From: Haliclystus octoradiatus
Lineage: Eukaryota > Cnidaria > Staurozoa > Stauromedusae > Haliclystidae
Direction of reading: 5' to 3'
Assembly (NCBI GenBank): GCA_916610825.1
Contig: OU744452.1
Span: forward strand, 7,658,021 to 7,722,020
Length of the DNA: 64,000 bases
In this document: positions 37,101 through 48,100 of the stretch, piece by piece
Position numbering within the stretch: the first letter of the stretch is position 1
Layout: the number at the start of each line of letters is the position of its first letter
Program-made: the position numbers and the translations under genes
The notes under the pieces: model-generated
Databases searched by the model: none
The model's input: the letters and a program-made list of their open reading frames with translations, nothing else
What the model was told of the DNA's origin: nothing

Positions 37101-38958
37101 TTGTGATACATTAAAGTACAGGAGAGATGCCTCATAGCCTTATAATACAATAATTTGCATGAATGATTTATAATTGTCATCGTTTTGCCACATTCGCTTT
37201 ACCAGCCTTGTTGGTATAGGGGGACTTAATCACTAAGCAAAGCATCTGCATTTTTGCCTCCAGAATTTTCAGAACAGAGGAATGAGGGAAGTACAGGTAG
37301 TCTCATTCGTATGCAAAGTCTGCTTTTAGTATTTTAGTTTAGTACTGATAGTATTTACTTTTATGCAAAGTCAATTTGGTTGACTTTTATTGGGCTTTTT
37401 GTCAGATATTTGTTCAAAATAACTAATAAAATAAAATCCAACTCCTATAAAATGGCTTCTTGACGATCTTGATAGATGCTAGATGATACAGAATCTTGTG
37501 TTTCAATATGATGCATGTAAAGGAATGAATCTTTTAATATTATTTTAGGGTCTCGTTGAAATGGTTTATTTTGGTAAATTAATTAATGATGAGAGGGAGT
37601 TATACAACGGAGGACGAATTGTTGGTCCTGACGATATAGTAAGTATAGAATGATACAATGAAGCAACTTTAAATGTAACTTTATAATTTTGAATTTTAAT
37701 TAAAGTTATGACTGCAATTGTAGCAGGAATTGGGTGCTCAATGCAAAAGCAGAGCAATATAAACAGTCACAGATCAAAGATGACGAGTTTACTCCGTTAC
37801 TCTCATTTTCGCGTAAATACGTTCTTCGAGTACAATACTGAATAAACCGTCTGAAGAGCTTTCTACGCGAAACTCAGAGTAACGGAATAAAATCGGGATC
37901 TTTATCTACTATTTAAGCATATGATTTAAGACAAGAGAATATATATAGAGATATAATTTTCTTTCCTTTCAAGGTATTTTTCTTTACATAATGTTCTGCA
38001 TGATTTGTTTGAATGTTAGAAATTTTTCTTTGTTTATCATAGCTTTCGATATACTGTAATACTAATCACTGATCTATATATATAGTTCTAAATCTTTCAT
38101 ATAGATCAGTGATACTAATCGAAGCTTATAGATAGAATACTTTATGTTTTTGAACGTAAACTCATTATATATTACCATCTTTGTACAAAAATTTAAAAGG
38201 CTCAATCCTACATCCTCCATTCATGCTTGGTTGGTTGTAGGTTTTTTATCAATACGGATTTCAATTCTTTTTATTTAGAATACTGATTGTCTACAATCCG
38301 ATGTTGACTTCAGTGAGTATGCACAGCCAGTAATTGTAAGCCGTGGAGCTAGCTTACTCGTTATACAAAGAAAAAGATTGTTGGATATGTCACCGTATGC
38401 GCTACTAGAAGAATACTTCAGAGAGAAGAGGAGAGAGAAAAAATCGAGGTAAACAATTTTGAGATTGTTTAGAAAATTAAAGTAGTTATCTATAAATCAG
38501 TAAAAACTTCTTCAAAAAATATATCAAGATAAATAGCGACGACTAAAGGATAGCGACAAAAAATTAACAGACTTAGGTTTAAACAACGTTTCACAATAAC
38601 AGAGTATTATTTATTATAAATATTTTGTAATTTTAATATGTTATTCCTTTTAACCTGAACTGATGCAATTAAGCTATTACGAAACGTTTTTTAAACCTAA
38701 ATCTGTTAATTTTGCATCTATAATTGTTTGTTTTATTATTGCTATCGTTATCTACTTTTATTATTGCCTTATTGATGTAGGTTTCTCCTCAAATCCGAAC
38801 TTTTTCGTTTGCGAAAGGAAGCAAAAACATGGTCGAAATTTAAATCCAATGTACTTGACGATTTGTGTTCGTTGAACATTACTAAACGCCATTCAGATAT
38901 AACTGGTGATCGAGAACATAGGCTACAACTACAACGTACGCAAACTGCATTTTTCTGA
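31105..38958 (+). CDS. CNBD2: cyclic nucleotide-binding domain protein, CNBD2-like (10 exons)
   Basis: Exons with GT-AG borders and matching phases: 31105-31413, 31530-31763, 33104-33267, 33850-34012, 34876-35024, 35474-35546, 36728-36793, 37549-37638, 38279-38448, 38781-38958; 531 codons before TGA. The basic N-terminus is followed by PLWARLICSKPPTDRTKEEL, then a first cNMP-binding domain (FYFIVSGSVSINV; phosphate-binding cassette FGEAALLGNCKRSASV with its Glu and Arg kept). A second, weaker domain follows (FKFRRFSSGKIID, YVYFLVEGLVEMV, PVIVSRGASLLVI). The basic C-terminus (KEAKTWSKFK) matches the CNBD2 tail. CNBD2 of mouse is a cAMP-binding sperm protein. The gene converges on HORMAD. Confidence 0.88.
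32371..32442 (-). tRNA. tRNA-Lys(TTT) or close pseudogene
   Basis: 72-nt cloverleaf on the minus strand in intron 2 of the CNBD2-like gene. It has a 7-bp acceptor stem (GCCTGGT/ATCGGGC with two wobbles), D-arm TAGCTCAGCGGTAGAGC, anticodon stem TCTGA with loop CTTTTAA (anticodon TTT), and TTCGATC in the T loop. A Pol III stop (TTTTT) lies 5 nt beyond. One T-T mismatch in the T stem and a T discriminator are unusual, so a tRNA-derived repeat or decayed copy is possible. Confidence 0.8.
33336..33524. repeat. inverted repeat arm in CNBD2-like intron 3
   Basis: About 190 bp matching the reverse complement of 36890-37063, including GAGCCGATCGAGAGTGTAGA and CTGCGTATTCTTTGTATCAT. The two arms bracket exons 4 to 7. 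Confidence 0.88.
35083..35420 (+). repeat. tRNA-derived SINE, copy 1
   Basis: The head has a box A-like TTAGCTCTGATGGCAGA and a box B-like AGTTCAAATCCCCCGG. The body shares CAACTCAGCCTTGACTTTAT, AAATTGATCTGCAG and GCCACTC-CTAGAA blocks with 42437-42760. It lies in intron 5 of the CNBD2-like gene. Confidence 0.8.
36890..37063. repeat. inverted repeat arm in CNBD2-like intron 7
   Basis: Reverse-complement partner of 33336-33524, about 3.4 kb away, with moderate divergence and small indels. Confidence 0.88.
37768..37912. mobile_element. small MITE-like inverted repeat
   Basis: CCGTTACTCTCATTTTCGCGTA and its inverted partner TACGCGAAACTCAGAGTAACGG frame a ~60-bp centre. The ends resemble those of the MITE at 44869-45075 and the piece near 56720-56790. 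It lies in intron 8 of the CNBD2-like gene. Confidence 0.6.
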
Positions 38959-39189
38959 CTTAACTTCGAATCTATATATAGCGTTCAAATTGTACAGAAC
39001 GCAAGTGTTATATATGTATAATTGTAAATGAATTGTAAATTTAAATGGATTATTATTCTGTTGAAAAGTATTAGAAATCTTAGTATCCATGTACATATAT
39101 GTATCTATAAAGATTGTTTCATTCTTTAAGCTTATAATCTTGCGATTTTTAAAGGCGTTTTGTAAATAGAATTACGCGGAACTTGTTCG
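38959..39189. other. 231-bp convergent intergenic spacer
   Basis: Between the stop codon of the CNBD2-like gene (plus) and that of HORMAD (minus). It is AT-rich and must hold both 3' untranslated ends and polyadenylation sites, so the transcripts probably overlap or nearly meet. No canonical AATAAA is obvious on plus within it. Confidence 0.6.
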
Positions 39190-42100
39190 TTACACTAATA
39201 TTGATTTAGTTGTTACACTTGACTTTCGACGTTTGCTAGATCTTTGACTCTCCGTGTAGACATCTTGGCTGTCTGCTATATCAAATTCTGCATCCTGAAA
39301 ATATGAAATCAGTTAATCGTTCAAAACATTCATCGGTTTCTGTATATAATCTGTTCGAGAGTTAACCAGTTTATTATTAATAAATTAGTTTGATTATATT
39401 GAAGACAGTTAACACAAGACTATTTCATGCCCAATAATTTATCAAACTTTACAACGCCCATAAACTTGAAGTGAATTTTCACCATTTATAGGCAAAATAT
39501 TTCTCACGCAATCTCGAAAGTAAAACTTCACATTGTGCATTCGCCCAACCCTTTTCATCAAATTTACCACCGAACGACCACAGAAGAAATTTGCAAGAAG
39601 AGTTTGCTTCATTTCTTTTTAGTTAAAAATGTCTTGCAAGCGAAAAATTATTGTTTCAAGCAAAATAATGATTATTGTTTCAAGCAAAATAGTGATATTA
39701 TGCTTGTCCAATTTACACCAATAATTTGGACTTGCAGGACAAAATCGCTTTGGACAAACAAGACATTTTTGGCACAAAGCAAGTGAAACAATCTTGTAGT
39801 TGTAGCAAACAAAATACTCTCGCGAGAATAACAAATCAAAATAAAGTTACACAATAAATTTTCTCCGTGTTATACAACTGTATCGTGGATTATTCTACAC
39901 TGTTCCTAATTCCTACCTCATTGATCTTAGATCTAGCTCGCTTCTTCCCTCGTTTTGGCTCGATGTTTTCTTTCTCGATATTTTCTTCGTTCAATTTTCC
40001 TTCGTTACTCTAAACAAAAAGTAGTGATATATACATTATATTGATTTTTTTATACATATATGAATCAGTAATATTACTTTCTGCTAAGCCTCAACTGTTT
40101 TCAAATTCATACTAATATGAGGCTCAATACCTTACTCCGCAGAAGGCTCGTCTGTATCGCTCTCCTCTTTCTAGACAATTGATCATTGGTTTGTACGATA
40201 AGAGCAATAATGGTGAGAGCTCATCACTGATCTCAGGCGATCCGCTACAGATAGTCTAAACATATCCTATTATCCGATGGTAAATTGTCCGAATTGATAG
40301 TAGATATTCGAGGTTCAGCTACAATTATGCCACAGCAATTCTGTAATTATTTCTGGATCATGCAATCTGTCTCCATACGATGACAATCATACTCATTCGA
40401 TTTCTCAAATAAAGTCAAGGCTGAGTTGACCTTCGGACGGCATGAAGCAGCAACTGAGATGTGGTCCCTCCTCTGCCATCAATCGGAGCAAATCCAGCAA
40501 AAGATGATAATGACAAAGTCTTAGGCTGAATTGACCTTTGGGAGACATGAATAACAGGCAACAGGGCAACTGAACTGCGGTCTCTCATCTGCCATCAGAG
40601 CTAATCCAGTATATATGCTAATCTATCATAACAATCGGATATAATATTGTGCTCACTGCTACATTATTCTAGTGGATAACCATAGACTTATATAGACTGC
40701 TGATTCCATTGACAGACTTTATGGAAAACACGTAGCGACCATGGGCATTCATAACGGCTGACGCAAAGTATCAAAACAGTGGCTCGCTTTGTCCAATTTT
40801 TGTTTCTAAACGAAATATGTTTTCCCCTGTTAGGAGAGTAATTTATGACTTCCAGTCTCAAACTGCATCATTAATGAGTTAAAATATTCGTATTTAAACG
40901 TATTTAAAGGTAAATAACTTTTTTTTTAATTTTGAAATTTCCTTGTCTCTCGGTGTGATTTAAACTATTCATAAATGTTTGAAAATTTTTGTGATCCTAC
41001 GGATAAATCTTTCTTCGCTAGCTGGAAAATCCTATTTAAACTATCTTTCTATGACAGTGAGAACATATTGGTTAGAGTTGTGATTGCGGAAGAGTTTCCA
41101 AGAGACATAACATAATTTTGGAAATGTCAATGAGAATCAGAGAAGAGCGCTAAAATAGGTCCTTTGTAGTTCAGCCATCTTTGTTCCTCATGTTGCATAT
41201 TTTCGTCAGCAGTCTATGTAACTCTCTGTGGATAACGCATTGTGGATACCATATTATTACCTTTGCTGGTAACGGTGTATGCGAGATGTGAAGCTTTGAT
41301 GCATTATCGATCATTTCTTTAACAGCCTATAAAGTATTACAACAAACTAATATATTCTACACTAAAACAATATAAACAAATATTAAAGAAATTGATTACT
41401 TTTCCTGTTTGTTTTTGGAAAAATTACGTTGTTTTAAATTAGTTCATAGGAAGTGAGCGTGTTGTCGTAGCGTATGACGGTTAACAGAAGCAAAACAAAA
41501 TCAGTGCATGGAATGATATTTTCTTTCGATAAACAAAGCAAAGGGAAAATTTGAAAAAACAAAGCATGTTAGGTACGATTATTTGCAATTATCTATCCGA
41601 TGATATGTTATTTGATTCCTTTGGTTTTTAAAGACTGAGAAAATCAGGAAAAACCACCACAAACACATATACACAAAGACATTCGCATTTATGGTTATAT
41701 ATTTGGATCTACCTCTGCTTCGTTTTTGTCCTCTGTTGGTTTATCATCGATTTTCCTACTTGCGTCTTTTGAAGATATGTCAAAATATTTTGGTATTGCA
41801 TGATTTTTTATTCGTTCTTTCAAAACAACTTTTCCCAAGCTACAATAGAAATTACATCATCATAATCAATCAATTAATTGAGACGGTATCGTGTTACCGA
41901 AGGCACCCATGCATCTCCTCTATTTCTAAACGAATGGCTCTTTTCTCTGGGAGCAAAGATGTTACATGCTCTTGTTGTTCTCATCATAATATCATATATA
42001 GCAACGTTTTGATATCCAATTGAAGGCTTACTTCCATACATCGGTTACACAGAGACGCAAGATTTTCAAGCCAGATTCTCTTGAAGTTTGGGCATGCATT

Positions 42101-45100
42101 TCAAACAATTGTAATTTTTGTTGTAAATTTGTCGTTATATCTTTGTCAAAACTTGGTTGTATAAAGGCATACTTAGAACTGGTCATCGTACCTCATTCTG
42201 CCTGATCGTAAAAGTTAAATTGTGAAGTTATTTTTTAGCATGTTTTCAATTTTTATTGCCTCAATTCTCACGAGCTATACAACTTTTTAAAACTGACTTC
42301 GAATGCCAGAAATGGCACGCCTCACTCAGAGTAGAACAAAGTCACCCTCATTTATATATAAAAACTGTAAATAATTTTGGTTCGAACCGAAAAAGATATA
42401 AGGCATCAGCACTTCTTCTATAGTCCACGTAAAGGGAGGATTAGCTCAGATGACAGAGCAACCAAACTTCAGATGCGGTCATTAGGACGGAGGTCAACTC
42501 AGCCTTGACTTTATCTAAAAACATCAAATGAGTACCAACTGAGGATGGCAGATGGAATGGTCCATCTGAGGGATTTGCATTGTGAGTAGCTGCAGCAGAA
42601 AATTGAATTGAAATTGATCTGCAGTTCCGCGACTGAGATCAGTAAAGAGGATTTAGAATCATTGCTCTCAGCGAAAAAAAGCCACTCTTTTAGAAATAGA
42701 GGAGTGGTACGGGTGCCTTCGGTAGGGCGTCACAGTCTCAATTACTTATCAATAAAGTCCACGCATAATATTAAGACACTGAACCATTGATTACTGTATC
42801 GATCGGAATTCTCTGGCTTTCTGCTGCAAAATGGAACTGATGCTTCAGTTGCGTCAAACGATTGATGTTCGGATACAAAAATATTTGTTCATTTCCTACC
42901 GTTTTCCTTTTGGAGTTTGCCTTGCATAGCCTTCTTTCAATAATCGTTTGATGATCTGAGATGCAATATATAGCTCCACTCCTGTATGCATTATAGATGA
43001 AAACAAAGAGATTGTTTTAAATTAAATCCTTTCACAACATTGCATGCATGGTGATCAATCGATGAAGACTATATTTACCTAATCTCTTTGCCATTGTTGT
43101 GTCTAAGACACGTGGTGTCTCTAGGGCTGCTTGGAGGGCTCTTCGCCATAAGCATGTATCCTGCAATAGAATGTGATAAAATTAACGAGTAAATCCCTAG
43201 AAATTTCGTAGATTGGAGTTACCCAATCAGGAATGGCACTGACACCAATATCTATCCAACAAATCGACTAGCTTTCTCGTCGAAGGAGCTTTATTGGAAA
43301 TACATTTGGAAATACAAATAAAGCTTGGTATTGCCAAAATTTACTCCCGATAAAGACCTTCTATTATTGAAAAAAGGAATGCAGCTTGGACATGTGGTAC
43401 TTGCAAATTTTAAAAATATCAAGCTTTATGAAATGCATTTCCAATAAAGCTCCTTCGACGAGAAATCTATTCGTTTTGTTGGATAGATATTGATTACCGT
43501 GCTGATCCGGATTGGGTAACTCCCGGGGTAAAATCTGCAAATTAGCTATTCTTACCTGTAATGCTACTTCTTCAAGATTGACCAATGTAGGGTCAGTACA
43601 AATGACATCCGGATTCGACTAGAGATGATAAAATATGTCTTTTAAGTTTAAGGTCAGCTATCCTATGCTAGTGGAGCCATGTCCGATTTCTTTTTCGACT
43701 CAAACAACACCGCCTGACATTCGATTGCGTATATTGCTGGCACCTCAAGATGCTATCCTACATCTTTGACACCAAAAGGCATTTGGGAAAACCAGTGAAT
43801 TGCGTTCAAGAACTTGAATATTTATATCAGAAACATCAGAATAACACAGCTGTCCTTTATTACATTAATTTACCAGAGAACAAATTTGAAAACTTATCCC
43901 TTTTAGCTGCCTGCCTCCCCCGCTCAATTTTTGCTCCCACGCCCCTGTGTACAGACCAGTCATTTACACAAAATAAAAACATGACTGATTTTATGTTCAT
44001 GGTTACCTTAGCACAATCAACACAAATGTGTGTTTCAGGTGCATTTTCAGGATCATTGATTGAAAAACAAAATGCATGTTGCCATGTGTCACAGTACGCA
44101 CACAAGATCATCAATCCATCATCCTATATAGATTCAAGTAGAATAGATATTAGTATATTGTTAGCATATTACAGTTTCATAGAATCAGAGTCAAAAATAT
44201 TCTGTCTGCCACCGTATAATACCATCGTGGAATGCTTTGTCTAAAGATATTGTTAGCTCAAAAACCTATTATAAACAATACAGATAATATTGATTTATCA
44301 TGTATTTTGCAAAATATATAATAGTATAAAATCATTAATCGTGTAACGGTTTTATAACTGTAATGTTTTTTGAAGGCTGTATGTCAGTGGACAATTGAGT
44401 TGTTTCCCTTTATTTGTCTTTAAAAATTCTCACTTTTATTTTGACTCAATAAATCAATCAACCAACCAATCAAATCAATCAATCAAAAGATGGGCCATGG
44501 TATAGAGCTGGAAAAATCCCACTATATTATTATTATATTGACAGTGTCATAGACATTTATTTATTAGAGTTTGGTTCATTTTCATGTCTTGAAACCCATT
44601 TTAGATGTTGATATAGTAATCTATTTACGTTTAGTCTCTCTTCTATCTTAGCCTTCTCTACATTGATCTTAATATTTTTCTTGTTTCTGTAATGACTGAC
44701 ATACAAGATACGTTCTTAATCAGAATATTAAATCTATAAAGTTCTCAATTTATATGTTATTTATATTGTCTCCATCTTGCGCAATACAAAATGTCAACAT
44801 TATCAGCTATATAGCTGACTGCTTCTCGAGACACAAATTCATCAGAAATTTAATTGTGTAACATCATAGAATAAGAGACAAAGTTGAGGCAAAAGCCTTT
44901 TTCTGCTATCTCAGAGTTTCACACGTAAAATTTGCGATCTTCCGATCTTTTAATTGCGATTATTTCATGCCTCCTTGAACTCCACAAGGGCATTCTATAC
45001 GTCTAAAGATCCCAATTAAACGTGCGAAACTCTGAGAATGGAGAAAGGCATTTGCCTCATCTTTGTCTCTTATTCTATAATGCTCTGTTTCACTCAACAT

Positions 45101-48100
45101 TGAGCACTGTATTTGAGTTTACAATCATCACAATTAAGTTTTTTAATTTATTATTATAATTTGATACCTCGTTAACTCCACATGGGCATTTTGCTATTTG
45201 ATTATCGACAGATGTTGCTGCAACTGGTGTGAATCGATCTTGTGTTGCTTCTTCCTCTTCTTTATTATTTTTTTCATTTTCTGTCGTTGATATCCCATCG
45301 TTACCTTTCAATTAATAATAGCAACCATCGCAGTTATCATATCATTATCAACAGTAACTGAAATTGTCATACTCCTCTTTAATTAGTAACATGAACAGCT
45401 TAAATATAAGTTGGTGTAGTTTAATTACTGTAAATCTGGCTTCCAAACTTATATTAACTATTTCGTGATCGCTTTTGAAGAGATTTTGGATAAAATTCGG
45501 ATTCGCAACTTTGATTTGCTCCTGCACTTAGATGGGTTACAGCACTGTTTGTCGAGAAATTACGTTCAAAATCAAATACTATTAGTGTATATTTAGTTTC
45601 GTCTGCTCTTGGCACAATAGCTAGTGTGCTTTGCAAATTGTGATAATATAAATAACGGAGAAATAAAGTTTATGAGAAGAAATGCATTGCATTCACCATT
45701 GAATGTCAGCTATTTGCAAACCGAAGGCAATGTTTTGGATGACAAAATTAGCAATTTTACGTTTACATAATAATATACGCATACGCAAAGTCCTGACTTT
45801 GTATTAGGGATATATTTTCATTGGTCACATTTAGTCACTATGATAATTTAAATATAGAACAAATATATATTGTAACTATATATCAAACTATATTGTACTT
45901 TTGCCGGGGCCATAATTCGTTTTGAAAAACAGAAAACAACGGTTTTTAATTTGAGCAACGTTTCGATTCTCCTGACTGCCATTTTAATAAATCATTAAAA
46001 ATTTACTATATTTTGATTTGTCCATCCGAATTTTTACATGTGGTTTAATGTAGATGTGATTATAATAATACTGTATTTATATTTTTTTGACAGCATCATT
46101 ATTTATTATTTATAGCTTCTAGACAGCCATAACTACGTTTAAGATGTGATTTATCTCAGGGAAGTGGTGTCACTAATTAATCATGAAGAGAGGTTCATTC
46201 ATTTAATATACTGAATTTTCCTCAACACCTAGATAGGGCATAGAGGATATTATTGCTGGGGCTTCACTTTATCGGATAGCCATCTGGGCGAGCGTCCGTG
46301 ATTTTCGTATACTGATCTGTTAGGCATGATTCGAGTTAGGCATTTTGTATAATATACCAAGGAATATAGCAATCCGATATGCAAGCGTTTCGCTTGCAGA
46401 GTAAAATTGATTCCACCTAAGCTTATTCGACTGCTGGTTCGACTGTAAATGCAATATGGCATCTTTTGATATACCTGGTAAGTTCGCTTCTCCACATTGA
46501 CTATCAGCGTCATCACCTATAAAAATATATTAACTGTGATTAGTTTCGCTGGATGTGCAACTGTATCACTTTTTTGGTTTAGAGCGTCTACTACCTTCAA
46601 TGGTACGTTGTTCCTCTTGCTTTTCTTCTTCCTATAACACCAGTTAAACACTATTAAGATATACAGGCTGAGGCTGAGATCGGTAAAAAAGCATTTAAGA
46701 TTGTAGCTCTTGGCGGAAAGAGCCACTCTTCTAGAAAAAAAGAGTAGTCCAGGCGTCTAGTAGTAAAGACTATTAAAAAATCGTCTCATCTTGACTATTC
46801 AGCGGTATTGTAGACAACTCGGTTTCGAAGTATAATTGCTATATAGCCCTTATTTATAAAAATAGTAATATTGTGTAATAGTTTCATCAATGACTTTTCA
46901 CCCAAATACCTACGTACGTGAATAATCAGTCATGTGAAAAAGGTTTTATGTAAGCTTATCAGGAGCTTTATAAATGATGAATATAGATTATGATGGACTA
47001 CTTCAGACTTCAGCATGAATTTCTGGTTCGTAAATTAATAAATATAATTAAATTCTTACCGCTTGCATTTCTTTGGTAATTAATAACCCTTGTGATTTTT
47101 TTTCTTCATCTTCAGAGATTTTCTCTTCCATATCCTGTTCTTCTTCATCTTCGTCTTCTTTGTATTGGAGTTGATGGCATCCGGTTCTGATTCGCAGTTT
47201 CATTCTAATGAACATATTTGCAAATTATCATAAAATGATGTGTTCAATCAAATACTGTAAAGAAGTGTCAGTGACTCCTGATTGTCTCTCATGATCACAA
47301 TTTCACACGATACGCTTAGTTTTCAGTTTGATCAACAATACAGATTTTTGATCAACATAAAATTTTATCTATATCATCAAAAGAGTCAAAAGTCAACTAT
47401 AAAACTATGGGAAACTGTTTAACACTGTTCTGCTGTCATCACAACTAGTTTATAGTTCTTATTTCTGGACTTTTTTCTAGAATAACCATATTGGTGTTTA
47501 CAACAATCCGAAATGGAAAAACAGTTTACACTTTCAGGCATTTTTCTATTTGAACTTTTCTAGGCAATTAATGTCGTCTTGATACAGATATACTGTGATT
47601 AATTGTGACTGACTCACCGCTTCCGAAAACCTTTAAGTTACAAATAATTTTTTTCAAAGGAGCGGTGACTATCATCAGACCTTAAACAATGCTTCACTGT
47701 CTGATACAATGAAATGAGATTGAACAAAAATCAACGTGAAACCAATCTAAGTAGCGTTATTATTAGCTAAACAGAGATGTCGAATACCCTACATAGTTGG
47801 TTTTGACTAATAAAAGTTGTAATAAAAGTTATTGACCGAATGCAAGGTGAATATCGGCTGATATTGACCAAGGTGCGCCGAGTTAGTCAATGACTAACAT
47901 GTCAATTTTGGAACATAATAATCATAATATGAATTTTCATGTATTTTAATGCATCAAAACGCTATTGTCTGTTGCGTCCTTTCGACGGTTAGAAAATACG
48001 GAGCGGTCAATACTGGATAGAATTGATCGGAGCTCGACTATATTCAACCAATGAAGGGGTGCTCGATTTTGTTTGATTTCCATATTGACCTGACTAAACA

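Noticed and set aside
43750-44244. 164-residue plus-strand open frame
   Set aside because: It overlaps the HORMAD PHD exon on the opposite strand; the minus reading has conserved Cys/His pattern and in-phase splice sites, the plus reading has nothing recognisable.
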